Assembly: GCF_021130785.1 (NCBI RefSeq)
Contig: NW_025778001.1
Location: forward strand, 1-64,000
Source: Homalodisca vitripennis
Lineage: Eukaryota > Arthropoda > Insecta > Hemiptera > Cicadellidae
Reading direction: 5' to 3'
DNA: 64,000 nt
Shown here: piece by piece, positions 28,301 through 41,990 of the stretch
Layout: each line of letters opens with the position of its first letter
Numbering within the stretch: the stretch's first letter is position 1
The notes under the pieces: model-generated
The model's input: the letters and a program-made list of their open reading frames with translations, nothing else
What the model was told of the DNA's origin: nothing
The model's database searches: none
Translations under genes and position numbers: made by a program

Positions 28301-31300
28301 TCTAAACGAAATTTTGTTTTCTAAAAAAAAAATAAATAAAAAAAAAACCCTTTTTAAAAAATTTTTTGAAAAATTACCCAAAAAAAAAAACCAAAAATTT
28401 TTAAAAATTTTTAAAATTTTTTATGAAAAAAACTAAAAAAAAAAAAAACGTAATTTAAAAAATTTTCACCCAAATTGAAATAAATTTAAATAAATAATTA
28501 TTTTAAATTTTTAAAAAAATTATTAAAAGTTTTTAAAGAACCCCTTTTTTAAAAAAAAACAAAAATTTATTAATTTTTTAAAAAATTTTTCCCAAAAAAA
28601 TTTAAAAAATTTTTTAAATTTTTTTAAAATTTATTGATTTTAAAAAATGTTTGGTTAAAAGGGCCCTTTTTTTTAAAAATTTAAAAAAAATAAAAAGGGG
28701 TTTTTTTTTTAAAATTTTACATAAAATTTAAAAAATTTTAATAAAATCTTCAAACAAAAAAAAGTTTTTGGAAAAAATAAAAGAAATAAATTTTAAAGGG
28801 GGGAAAGGTAAAAAACCCCAAATTTTAAAAGGGGCCACCCAAAAAAATTAAAAATAAAAATTTAAAAAATTCTAACCTTTATTAAAAAGTTGGGGACCGC
28901 ATCCCCCAATTTTAAAAAAATGAAAAATTTTGAAGAACCTGTAATTGTTTTGTGGGTAAAATTAAAATTTTTTTGCTTATTTTTAAAAACAAAAAAAAAT
29001 TTTTCCTAAATTTTATTTAAAATTTTTAAAAGGGAAATTTAAAAATTAATAATTTAAAAGAAATTAAAATTTTTAAAATTAAAAAAAGAAAAGAAATCTT
29101 AAAAAGGATATGGGCCCCCCTAAAAATTTTTTAAAGATTGGGGGTTTTTTTTTGACTTAAAATTTTAAATTTTCTTAAAAAAAAAAATTATTTTTGGGGT
29201 TTTTTTTATTTTTTTTAAAGGGGGGAAAAAAAAAAAAATTTTTTCGGATTAACTCAACTAGTTTGGGTTTAAAAGCATAGCATTAAAAAAAAAACTTTTT
29301 TTTTCCCGGGTTTAAAAAACCCCCTTCATCAACTTTTTCCCAAATTATCATGGGAAAAAATGTGTTTTAAGGAATTAAATTTTTTAAAGTTTTTTTATTC
29401 TTTGTAAGGGAAACAAAAAATTTTTAAAATGGATGGATTTTTCTTTTTATTTTTTAAAAAATTTTAAACAACTATAACGGGTTCCGGCCCTTTTAAATTA
29501 AAATATTGGGGTTTTTTAAGCGAATTTGGGGTTTTTTTACTTTTCGAGACTTTAAAAATTAACTTCAAGCAAATCCTATAGTTTTGGATTTAAACAAAAA
29601 AGGATTTTTAATGGAAAAAAGAAAACTTTTTTCCCCAAAAAAAGGGGATTTTCGATTTTTTTATTTTTTTGGGCAAAACTTGCCAATGTTTTTTGAAATG
29701 TTTTAAAAACTATTTTGGGTTTTCCCCCAAACAAAATTTAAAGGAAATTTTGGGGCATTTTAAAAAAATTGTTTTAAACTCTTGGTTTTTTTCAAAAATT
29801 TTTGCTAAACAAAATTTCTAAAATTTGAAAAATTAATTTTTTAAAAAATTTTTAAAAAAAATGAAAAAAAATTTTTTTGAACAGTCGACTCGAAAAAATT
29901 TTTTTGTTTGATAAGCTAAAAAAGTTTTTTGGGGGAAAAAGGGGGCTTGAAAACACCAAAAGGAAAAAATTTAAGGTTTTTCCCTTCCAGTCGAACATAA
30001 GTTGAAAAAAACTCATTTTCCTTTTTTTAAAAAAGTGTTGAAGGTAACACCCCTTTTTTTATTTACTTCTTCCAAAAACCCGGGAAGTTTGATTAAAAAA
30101 AATCCCGGGGAAAAAAAATTTTAAATTTTTTAATTTTTAATAAATTAAAACCTATAAAAGAAAAATAAATGTTTTTTTTTTTAAAAAAATTTCTTTAAAA
30201 AAAAAAATTAAAAGGGGTGTTTTTAAAAAATTTAAAAAGCAATTTTATTTTTTAAACGAAAAAAAAAAAAAAAATTTTTTTTAGGTAAGTTTTTAAAAAA
30301 AAAATTTAAAAAACCCTTAAAAAAGAAATTGAAAAAAATTTTTTTAAACCTTTTTTTAAATAAAAATTTTTCCCCTTTTATAAAATTTTGGGAAAAAAGT
30401 TTTAACTTTTTAAAAAAGAAAAATTATTTTTAAAATAAATAAATTTAAAAAAAATTACCGGGAAAGCAGAAAAGAAAAATAAAAAAGAAAAATTTAAAAT
30501 TAAAAATTTTAAATAAATTTTTTTGGGAAATTAAATTTGATGTTGACAAAAAAACTTTTTTTTAAAAAAAAAAATTTTTTTTAAATTTGGAAATTTTTTT
30601 GGTTTTTAAAAATTTTTTTTTGGTAAAATTTTTAATATAGTAGTTTTATAATTTTATAATAAAAAATTAATTTTTTATTGGCAAAAGAAAATTTTTGTTA
30701 AAAAATAATTTTTTTATAATTGAAAGGGGAAAAAAAAATTTTTTTTTAAAATTGTTGGGGGAAAATTTTTTAAAAACAATTTAATGTCCCATTTAGTTCT
30801 GAATTTTAATTTAAAAAAATTTTTTTGTTTTTGACAAGTCCAAAAACAATAGCTCCCTTTTTTTTTTTAAAAAATTAAAAAACAAAAATTTTTAAATTTT
30901 TTTAAAAAATAAAAAATTCCCGCTTGTTGGACTCCGGGAAAAAGTTTACCGGCTTTTTGTTTTTTTAAAATTTTTTTTTAAAAATTTTTTCAAAACCAAA
31001 AAATTCGAAAAATTCAAACGGTAAAATTTTCAAGGGGAACCAAAAAAAATCGGTTTAATTTTAAAAAATTAGAAAAAAAAAATAAATAAAATTTAAAAAC
31101 TGAAATCCTTTTTTTTTAGCCCGATTGGCAGTAAAAATTTTTTTCAAAATTTAAAAAAAAATTTAAATTAAAAAAAAGGGCAATTGCCCATAACAAACCC
31201 CGTGTGGGGGGGAGTTTTGTCAAATTTTCCAAAAACCCGGATCCCTTTTAAAGGCCATACGGGTGGGGAAAAAGGGCGGCCCTAAACGTTTCCCCCCCCA

Positions 31301-34300
31301 CGGTACTTTTACAAAATTTTTTTTGGTTTTTGGAATTTTCAAAACATAACTCCCATGAATTTCCCCAAACCAAAAATTTAAAAAAATTTTTTTTTTTTTT
31401 AAAAAAAAAATTAAAATTTAACCTTTAAAAAATTTTAAAATTTCGATTTTTTTTAGTTTAAAAAAAATTTTTTAATTTAAAAAATAATTAAAAAAACTAG
31501 TAACTACTTTAAAGGGGTTCAAAATTATAAAAGTTTAAAAAAAAATTTTTACCCAAAAATTTAAAAAGATCCGGGGGACTTACTTTAAAACCCCACCAAA
31601 AAGTTCTTTTTTTAAAGAAAATTTGGGGTGGCCGGGGTATAAACTGGGAATTTTGGAAACCCAAAAACTTCAAAATCCCCGAAATTAAACCCCCGCTAAA
31701 AAGAAACCCCTGTTTTGTGGTTTAAAACCCCTTTTTTTTGGATTGAAAAAAAATAATAAAATTTTTTAAAAAAAAAAAAAAAAAAAATTTTTTTTAAAAA
31801 AATTTTTTTTTTTATTTAAAAATTTTACTCTTTGGGAAGAAAAAATTAACCCCCAAACCCAAACATTTTAAAAACAACAAAATTTTTAAAAGAAAAACTA
31901 CATGATAGTTTGACAAAATGAAACCTGGAATTTTTTTTTGAAAACGTTTAGTTAAAAAAAAAAATTTTCAAAAAACAAATTATTATTTTTTTAATTATAT
32001 ATAAATCTTTTATAAACCGGGGGTTTCCCCCCAAAAAAATTTTAAAAAATAAACTTTTAAAACAAATTTTCAACAGGAAATGGGAAAAGTTTACTTTACC
32101 GATTTGAACGGTTTTGGGAAAAAAATTTTTTAAAAGGAAAAAAAATTATCAAAAAAAAAATTTTAATAAAATAAAGGGGACCAACTATAAAATTCGAGTA
32201 GTTTTTGTAAAAATTCAACCAGCTGTACCCAAAAAAGTTTTTGTGAAAAAAAATTTCAAAAAAATAAAAAAAAATTTTTTTTTAAAAGGGATAAAAAGTA
32301 AAAAAATATTTTCGTTTGGTTTTAACAAAGTTTTTAAAAAATTTTCAGCTTTTAAAAATTTTATCAAAATTTTTAAAATTACACTAAAATTTTTTTTAAA
32401 AATTTTGGTAAAAGTTCTGAGAGAGCTCCCCAAATTTAAAAAAACATTTTTTAAAGGGGGAAAAAAAGTTTTTTGAAATTTTTTTCAATTTCCCAATTTA
32501 AAATTTTTAAAGGGTGACTTTAGATTTATTTTGGCCAGGGAAAAACCAGAAAAAGGGGGAAACGGTAACTTTTTTTAGAATTAAAACCAGATTAACCAGT
32601 TTTTAAACCCCCAAAATTTCCTTTTTAACACCCCCCTATTTTTTTTTAAAACAACTTTTTACAAATAAAAAAATTTAAAATAAAAAAATTTTTAACAATT
32701 TTTCAATTTTTTCCTATAATCCAAAAATTTTCAAAAAAAAAAATAAAATTTTAAAGTATTATTCTTTTTTAGGGGTTTCAAAGGTTTTTTTTCTAAAAAC
32801 TTTTAACCCTTTCCCCTTTTTTCGCCCAAAAACCCTTCCGGTTTTTAAACGTTTTAAAATTAAAAAAATTTTTTTTTTAACAATGTTAAAAAGAATTGAC
32901 TACCAAATTTTTCAACGAAAAAAGAATGATTTCCACTTTTATTTGGAAATTTTTGGGGTAAACTTTTGGCCCGGGGGCCCCGGGGTTAAAAAAATTTCCT
33001 TAAACCAGGGCCCCGCACGGCAAATTTGGAAGGGAAAACCCTTTAAAAAAAATTTTTCTTATTAACCGGGGGTTTGTTCCAATTTTTTAAATTTTTTTGG
33101 AAAAAAAAAAACCCCTTTTAAAAAAAACCCCTTTAATAAGGAGTTAAAAACCAAAGGGCCGTATTTTTAATTTTTTCAATTAAAAAAAAAAAAATAAAAA
33201 ATTAATTTTTAGAAACTATAAAAATTTTTAAAAACCTCTTAAAAACCTTGGTGGGAAAATTTTTTTTTTAAAAATTTTTTCAAAAGATAGGGGGGTAACA
33301 AAATTTTGGGTTTTAAAACTTTTTTTGGGTTTTAAAAACCCTTTTTTTAAAAAAAATTTTTTTCCTTTTTAAAAAATTTTTTAAAAAAAAAATTTCCATT
33401 TCCCTTTTTCACCTTCCCAAAAAAGGGGTTCCCCTTTCTTTTTTTCCCCCCCAAAAAGTTATTTTGAAACGAATCTGAAAAAAAACAAAAGTCAGTCCAG
33501 AAATTTCCCTAAAAAAAATAAAACCTTTAATCCCTTTAAAATAAGGACCTTTTTAATTTTTTTTTTAAGGGATTTTTTAAAAAAATTAAAAAAAATTTAA
33601 CCCAAACCGGCTTTTTAAAAGTTTTAAAAATTATTTTCCAATTTTTCAAGGACTAAATTTAAAAAAAAAAAAATTGGTTTTTTTTAAATAAAAAAAAATT
33701 TTAAAAAACCTTAAACCCCAAAAAAAACTAAAAAAAAAGGGTGTAATTGAAACCTTTGTCCAAAAAAATCCTTAAGAAAATGGTAAAAAAATTTTCCCCC
33801 CTTTATGATGTTTCCCCAGTATTTTTTGGATTTTCATTTAAAATCCCACGCTTTAAAATTCGTCGGAAATTTTTTTAAAAAAAAAAAAAACCGGGTTTTC
33901 AAAATTTTTAACCCCAAACCCTTTAAACTCCGAATTTTAAATAATGAACATAAAATTTTAGCAATAAATTTTTTTTTTTACTTCTTTTTTAAAGAAATTT
34001 TTTTAATGGCCCCTTAGACCAATTTCTTAAAATTTTTTTTGGTTTTAAAAACCCCCCCCCCCCCCGGGGAAAAAAAGTTTAATAAATAATATTTAAAAAT
34101 TATCCCCTTTTAAACTTGGGGCAAAAAAGTTGACTTTTTTAAAAAAAGTCAAAAAAAACAATTAAAAAAAAAAATTTAAAAATATGGGTTTTTAACCTAA
34201 ATCAAAAAAATCACCAAAAATCCCTATTTTTAAAAGGGGGAAAAAAATAACTTTTTAAAAACCGTTTAAAAAACAAACAAATTTTCCCCACTTTTTAAAT

Positions 34301-36670
34301 TCCTAAAAGGTTCAACAAAAAAAAAAAAGTTTTTCCCCTTGGCAATGTAAAACCCCAAATTTTTTTATTTCAGTAAAAAAAAGAAAATTCTTTTTTAAAA
34401 AATTTTTTTTTTTAAAAAAAAAATTTTAAAAATAAAAAATTTAAAAGATTTTAAAAAATAAGAAAACCTTTTAGTTTTAATTATTTTTCACATCGGAAAA
34501 TGTTTTGAAAAAAATAATAAACGAATGTTTTTAAAAAACAAAAATTCCCTAAAAAAATTTTTTTAAAAAAAAAAAAAGAAAATTAAAAATTTTTCCAACG
34601 TCAAAAGGGTTTTTTAGGGGGCTTTTCCGGAAAAAAGGGGTTTTAAAATTCAAAAAAAAAAAAATGGTTTTCTTTTTTAAAGATTTTAAAGTTCGCAAAA
34701 TTTTGACAAAAATTTAAAATTTAAATTTTTTTTTTTGTACTTACCCATTAAAATTTTAAAAATTTTGGGATGAAACGAAATCCGTTTAAAACCCAAATTT
34801 TCTTAATGGTTGAAAAGAAAAATTAAAATTTCCGAAAAAATTCTTTGGGGACTGAAAAAAAAAATTTCAAGAGATTTTTTTTTCATTATTTTCTTTAAAA
34901 AAACAAAAAACCCCAAAAAAAGTAAAATGGGGGAAAAAATTTCCTTTTTTGACTTTTTAACCAAAATTTTTTTTCTTTTTTTTTATTATTTTTAAAGGGG
35001 GTAAAAAAAATTTTGTTCCCCTTTATTTGGAAAACCCCCCAAAAAAAAAGAAGCTTTTGACCCTTTCAGGGGTTAAACCAAAAAGTGCTTAAAAAAATAC
35101 TGCTATGAAGGGGTTTTTTTTCTAAAAAAAAATTTTTTTTGTTTAAAAAGTAAAAAAACAAAGAATTTAACCCAAAAGCGGAAAAGCGTGCAATTTTTTT
35201 TTGACCAAAATCCGTTTTTGGTGTATTTAATTTTTTTTTTTGGGGAGGTGGAGGCCCAAATTTTAAAACATTTCGTTTTTTTGGTTAAAAAGAAAAGTCT
35301 TTTAAAATTTAAATTTTCTTTTTTCCTAGAAATCAAAATTTTTAAAAAATTGTAAACGAAAAAAGGGTTTTTTTTAAAAAAAAAACGACAAAAAAAAAAA
35401 CCTGTTGCAACTCCTATTCCTTTAAAAACGGTTAAAAATTTAAAAAGTAGGTTTAAAAATAATTTTAAGGGGGTTTTTTCCCCCTTTTTTTTTCGGGGGG
35501 GTTTTTTGGGAAAAAAAAAATGCCTTTCCAAACCCTTTAAAAGACCTGTAGCAGGGCCCCCGCCCTACCCTAAGTAAGCCCTTAAGACTAACCTTCCCAA
35601 GGGCCTTGACACCTTGGGTTAAAGGGGAAAAACTTCACATTCCTGAAAAAAAAAAACAATTTAAAAATTTTTAAAAAATGTTTTAAATTAAGAGGGGGGG
35701 TATTAGAATCTGTAAAAATTTTCCCCGGGTTTTTCCTGAAAAATCCAAAAGTAACTCTTTTTAAAAAAACATCCCCCCAAATATTACCCGTGAGCGATAA
35801 CAAATTTTCAAAACTTTTTTTAAAGGCTTCAGTTCTTAACAAATAAACCAGTCCAAAAGAAAATTTGGTTTTCGGGGAAAAAAAACGCAGTTGGGCTTTT
35901 TCGAGTTTTTTTCCCCCCCTCAAACTTAAACCTTGGGTTTTTTCCATTTCCTGCCCGCGGGGTCCCCCGGCCAGGGTGTCCCTTTTTTCAGTTATTTTAA
36001 CCCAAAAAAATTTTCCAAATTTTTTTGTTTTTTAATTAAAGAAAAATTTTTTCCCTCTTTCTCACCCACTTTTTCCCTTTGTCTCATAGACCCCCCCCCA
36101 AAAAAACCCCCCCGTTGCTGTTTTCCCCTTTTTTTAAAAAAAAAATTTTTTTAAAAAAACCCTTTTTGCTAAAAGTTTTGGGCTTTTCATAGCCTCTCAA
36201 AAACAAATTTTCAAACCTTTTAAAAAATTTTTTGCCCTGCCCAAATCCGTCGTGTTATTGGGCCCAAGAAAAGGTTTTTTCCCAAACCTTGGAATTTACC
36301 ATCGGGTTTTACATCAATTTCGGGAATTTTTTCCAAATTTGCTCAGCACTTTTGGGCCCATAAACCCCTTTTTTTGGGTTTTCCCCCCCCCTAGGGTTGG
36401 GGTTTATGTGAGTAAAATTTTTTTCCCAATTAAAAAAAACCCCCAAAAACATTAAAATTTTTAAAAGGATTAAACCCAAAAAAATTGAAGTTGATTTCCC
36501 TCAAATTTTTGGGGAAAAACTTCAATTGACTTTAAAGCCCTAATAACGGCCGGTTTTTATTCGAAAAAACCAAAACGAACGGGAACGCTAATTTTTTTCC
36601 TTTCCCCGGGGTTTTTAAACCTTGCAAGGAAAAAAAAATTTAAACCCATAAAACTTTTTAAAAATCTTTT
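13290..36670. other. Homopolymer-inflated, low-confidence sequence block
   Basis: Over 23 kb, runs of all four bases are stretched: A and T runs of 4-15 alternate, and G or C runs of 4-10 are common (examples: G run at about 13,420; C run at about 34,050-34,066). Flanking DNA on both sides has normal run lengths, and the change at both edges is abrupt. Open frames inside are translations of these runs, dominated by Lys, Phe, Asn and Leu, and carry no domain. The simplest reading is poor base calling or unpolished consensus, not a biological satellite, because no repeating unit is visible. No genes should be called here. GC-richer stretches (about 17,830-18,030, 31,180-31,310, 35,540-36,420) may be corrupted unique sequence. 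Confidence 0.85.
24400..24640. other. Normal-complexity island inside the low-quality block
   Basis: This segment has ordinary run lengths and base mixture, unlike the surrounding 20 kb. A 61-codon minus-strand frame (24,420-24,605) has no recognised domain. It suggests the block hides real sequence that was read correctly only here. Confidence 0.6.
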
Positions 36671-38686
36671 TTAACGCTGTTTAGTGTCCAACGCTTTTTA
36701 TAGCGTGAACGATTTTATGGCATTATAACTGGTAGACCGCGCAATCAGAAGACTTGAGGTGGGTTAAAATTTGCGGATGATATGGAGCAGAGTGAGCCGT
36801 AAAAATGTATGTATGAATCGATACATCGAAAAATGTTCGACTGGTAGCATATGTTCTAAATATTATAGATACTTGACGTTTGCTAGTACAAATGCACTAT
36901 TTGTCTCCGCAATATTAAGACGTTACTATAGGACTATTTACCTTCAAGCAAAGAATATCTCTAAACTTTATCATAAGATGCAGATCTGGAAAATGGAGAA
37001 AACAAAATTTATACTTGATAAGGATTCCCACATTTTAGTCTTGTTTTTCGATAACCTGCGACTGTAAACCATATATGATTAATAAAAACAAAACCAGTTT
37101 CCACGTCATTAGCATTTCTTGACCCCAATCCTTGTATGTTTAGGGACAGTCTAATAAGCCAATTAAAGCTTATCTCTCGGTGGTGAGGCTTAAACAACAA
37201 GCTTAGGTGACACAGAACACTGATGCACGAACTCCTTCCCGACAAGATCATTCTGTTCAAAAAGCTATTTTGAAACACTTCTTCGATGCTTTACTCAACC
37301 TTGAAGAATGCAGTTTACAAGCAAAATGAGGACATTATGAGATTATCATGCCTAAATGCTTTTGTAATTTTGCAGATATTACATAAAATAAAAGTATTCC
37401 CCAGATTTATAAAACCTACTTTATTGTACTGTCGTATACTATTTGCTTCCATAAATTATGTACAAGTATTTATAAAGCACGTTTTTATGTTAAATTTACA
37501 GTATTGACATATGTTTTTAACATAATAAACAGGTACCATCTATTTCATCAACCGATGATTAGTGAAAAGTTATAGTTTAAAATATTACTTATGATGTAAA
37601 AAATCTTGATACCTTATTTTACTATCATAAATATAATTCATATGTTTTGAAACCTTCTCCATATATTAAATATATTATTCTGTTCTACATTACGACATCG
37701 CTTATAAAAGTGATAATTATTTCTACTCAGAAAATTTTACTATTATCCACTGTATTCTAATTAGGTTTCAAATACACACATTAGTTTCAAATACTACCTA
37801 ACGCAATGAAAAATGCAAATCACATGATAGTTTTGCACAAAGAAAGAGAACACAATAATAGAACAATATTCATTTCCATTATTTCATTGTCACATGTCAC
37901 AATAAAAGAATACTTTAATTATATATGTATTTTATTTATTATTTTTGGCATTAAAATAAAGATATAGTTATAAATACTCCTCGGATCTTTGTGTTAATAA
38001 AGGATTGATGTGACTCGTTTCCATCATGGCAGGTTCAATAATGAATTTATAGTTGGTTTGATTATTTTGATGCCACTATGAATGTTTATAGTGAACAATA
38101 TGTTTAATTGGATGGAATCGGGTTGATTCTAATACCAGTGGCTAGATGGTATGTATTATATGCAATGGAATTTAATTTGCTCTTTTACAGTAGTAGTAAT
38201 TGTTTAACGTTTTGATACTTATTAACAGAGATGGTTGCACTTTTGATAGCATTTGCCACTCCCTCCAGTATAATTTTTTATTGAGCGGGATCGTTACAAT
38301 ATTCCATAAGTTATAAATAATGTGATTGTAACTTGATAACACCATACGCTTACAAGTGTGTTTTTTATAAAGATAGAGGAAGTATGTCTACTAATGGGTT
38401 CAGTTAGGTTATTTATAAAAAACAAAAAAATACCCACAAATACGCGCCATCTTTAGAGGCCGCGTGGGAGACAACAATATTTTCTTACGAGTTTCAAAAA
38501 CCTTCATCTCAGTTTGCGTCATTATAAAAACGCATCCACACAAAGTATATCATTCTATACTCTTTTCCAATAAGAATTAGTTAATTGGGGTGCGACTTTT
38601 AATGCAAAACGTTTAATTTATCTTATTCATAAAAAATTGTTTTTTTTTAAATGTCTTTCAATAGAATTTAGAGAAGGGGGGTAGCG

Positions 38687-38705
38687 CCCCCCCCCCCCCC
38701 CCCCC
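38687..38705. repeat. Poly-C run of 19
   Basis: Nineteen consecutive C, closely preceded by a run of six G, so the locus could fold on itself or form G-rich structure on the minus strand. Confidence 0.9.
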
Positions 38706-41700
38706 ACCCAGGGTAGATTGAAAAATGGTACTAGTATTGTTTGTCTACGAATTGATTTTATTTGTACATCATGTTTGGTAAAATTAAATTTTGAAATTAA
38801 ATTCATTAAAATCTTCACCCCAATTTTTATTTTAAGAATACTTACTTTCTCCATTTAGAGGCGTTATGTGAATTTCGTGCTCTTATTATGCAGAGACACT
38901 GTCTGCCGAATTTAAAATAATTACATTGTTTAAGAGTATTAAATAAGAATAGCGGACAGATATGAGAATTGTGTATATGGACATTAAAGTGTTTGTCTTG
39001 TGTTTGGTTATTCTCTTTTTACTATTTGTACATATCAGGTAAAAAATAATGTAATGACTCTTCATTAGATGGCTGACTCATTAGCAGATTTATTTTTTTT
39101 GTTAAAAGCTGCTCGAAGCTGAAAACAACATTCTATTTGTTACATCTCATGTCGTACACATAATCACGGGAGTATGTGCTTCTTTGTTACCTCTTCTCTA
39201 TTAGTTCGCTCCCTCAAGCACAGTGTTATGGAGGGCGCGATGTTTGTGAAAAACCTGTATACAGATTCGTACTTATCCTGGTCCTCACAAAGGCAAAAGA
39301 AAGAGAATAATTACGATAACCATGATGTTTTACTCCGTTCATCGGGCCCCGCACGCCGGTCGTTTTTAAAACTTCCCCTAAAAGCATTGATTTAGATATC
39401 TCGGGGTATGGTTTTAGTTCCGACCCCCATTCTGTTGAAACCCAAACAAAACTTCTTCGATATTTTTTGTTATAGCTAAAATTGTATTCATCTTTCATTA
39501 TGGATTTCAAGAAAATCATTTAGGAGCAATTCGAACATATATCCTTTTTTAAACTTCACTGTTTCGCTCGGGGCGATCGCCTTCTTCTTCCCCAAAAACA
39601 AGTTGTTCGACTGCCATTTTATTTCTGGTACTTCACGCGCCATAATCTATTACAGATAAACTATATTATTAAAAATGCAGAATCCTGTATTGAAAACTAT
39701 AATCTGAAATTTCTAAAAGCCACTAATACAATTTCTAGCAGACATTACTGTGGTCTGATCTAATGTTGCTCTAATCGTTTCCACAATTTTTTGGTGTCTT
39801 TGGGGATTTTCATAATCCCTGTGTACTTCGTCTAAGAGTGTAAACAGATACCTCTATAATTATTATCCTAAAAAAAACGGTTCACTTTATTATGCTTGAT
39901 TTATAAAATTCAATTGAACCGTATGATGCGTACAAAAAAACCTGTGTGTATCACTTAAATCCTGTCAAATCTACGAATGTCCAAGATCGACAAATAACTA
40001 CCCAAAAATATCAGGGTATTGATTAAGAATGTTGGAACGATTGTGTCGTCTACTGTTTACTAGCCTAAACATAAATGAGATCCCTTCCCCTAACCATCTC
40101 CCACAGAGGAGGCAGGAAACAGAGCTGACCTCCCATTGTTTCAAGGAGACATAACACTACTGGGATTACAGGACTTAACAGGAGGTATCCTCTACCACCA
40201 CACCAACCTTACCATCCTAAACTCTTGTTTCTTCGGAAGCATGTTTATTTCATAAAAAAATGCAGTGGTAGATTCCTTAGCTTTTTATGTTAAGTAAGAG
40301 ATATTCAGGTTCCTCCAAATTAATTACTCATGATCTGATTGTTATTATTAAAACACACACACAAGAATTGCATCCGTGATCACTGGTTTCCTATTTTCTC
40401 GAAACACCAACACTACAAAGCCTTGATATTCTACAGTACGTATCATATAGACAACTGAGTGTTGGTCACGAAAGGAAGACATTGATAACAGATTTCACTC
40501 TACCCCCCCACTACCAACCACAGCCCAAATATTGGCTCAAAATAATTGGTTATTGGTACTGCAACATCAGGTATCACTTCTCTCAAAACTTATATGACAA
40601 ATAATACTCTATTATTGATTAACCAGAAAAACTCTATTGTGGATAAACTATGCAATTAATATAATTTATTATTAGTCTTTCAAAAATACAAAAATTATTT
40701 ATTAGGAATATAATCGTCCTAAATATAAAAATTATGTTCTAGTAAACTACTTTAAGCCAGGTAAAAACGGCAAAAAAAACGATTATTTAGACATCATATG
40801 CCCAAGATCAATGTATTTACTTCATTTTTAATGTATTAAAATTTAGTTTTGGTTGTACGCGCGAGGACGTATTTATAATAATCATTATAGGCCGTGTTAA
40901 TAAATTCTCCAATTACACCTTTGAACAGTGTCCAGTTTTACAGTATACTCTGAGAAGTGGAGACATAGAAACTCATGCAATTTACAACATGTACCATTTC
41001 ATAGTCACTAAAAAACTAACGTAGGCACTTAGTTATTACTATTTATAAAGAACAAAATGCTGTGAGCAAATGCTTGTTTCTGTGAAGGAAAGAAGGTCTT
41101 CTGTGTTTTTCCCTGAGTGAGTGGCTATCCCACGCAGCGTCCGACGACTCATGATGAAGTATCAAAATTCTTTTTCAAAGACATACAAGAGAAGATAAGA
41201 GATAATGTCCTACATATTTATTCATATTCACAAAAATGACGATGTATTAATTTGAATAGTGGAAATGGCTATTTACGTATTAAATGGAAGGTGTAATGTT
41301 TTACGTTGATAATAATTTCAACAAAAGTGTAAATGTGTAAAGTTGTTTAGTTACATTATTTAGTTGTCGTTTGATAATTTTTTCTAGGTATTTATAAACT
41401 CAACACTTTAGCAATATTTTAGATGATAAAAAATATGGAACTAACTGATTATTTATGATTGTAATTAGTTAACTAGTAATAACTTATTAATAATATGAAC
41501 AATAATTAATATATTAAAAATAATTGATACCAAACGAAAACATTATTTCAAATGGTTGTGGAGATTACTAAGCATGCCACTACTGTAAAATGTGATTATT
41601 CATATTCTGTGTCGAAAAATCCTGTAAGTTAAAATAAGATTTAGTACCGTAATAGTTTTTTTAGTATAACATTAATTTGTTATTAATGAGTTCTTGGTGT

Positions 41701-41879
41701 CGGAAATGTTGTTTAACTATTTACTGATGTTATAGATGCGTAATATTCCGCATGTGTTATTATGTCACATTTCAAAGTGTTATTTGATTTTGCTTAGCTT
41801 GGTAAGCTGTGAAACTGATTTATTCAAAATTTTCTCGATAACTATAAAGGTTACCCATAATAATAATGTAAATATATTT

Positions 41880-41990
41880 GCTAACGCTAGCTGAATCGCA
41901 CATGCACCATCAATGAACTCCATGTTGCCTATATGGAGCTGAGACTTCAAGTCTACTCAGTTCAGACGGACGGACACACAGAAAGCAGAT
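41880..41990. other. Cluster of small inverted repeats
   Basis: Contains CTCCAT / ATGGAG arms around about 41,920-41,940, immediately followed by CTGAGACTT / AAGTCTACTCAG arms, then a GACGGACGGACA stretch. The density of short stems and higher GC suggests a small structured repeat or transposon remnant. No family could be named. Confidence 0.35.

Noticed and set aside
13290..36670. Many 60-142 codon ORFs rich in Lys, Phe, Asn and Leu
   Set aside because: They are translations of stretched homopolymers in a low-confidence block, often open on both strands, with no domain.
13290..36670. The block as a biological AT-rich satellite
   Set aside because: No repeating unit or period is visible, and G and C runs are stretched along with A and T.
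36720..36770. tRNA-like GGTAGACCGCGCAATCAGAAGACT segment
   Set aside because: No B-box or matching acceptor and T stems could be found.
39226..39519. 97-codon minus-strand ORF as a gene
   Set aside because: Protein-like composition in part, but no recognised family; its opposite strand is also open for 73 codons.
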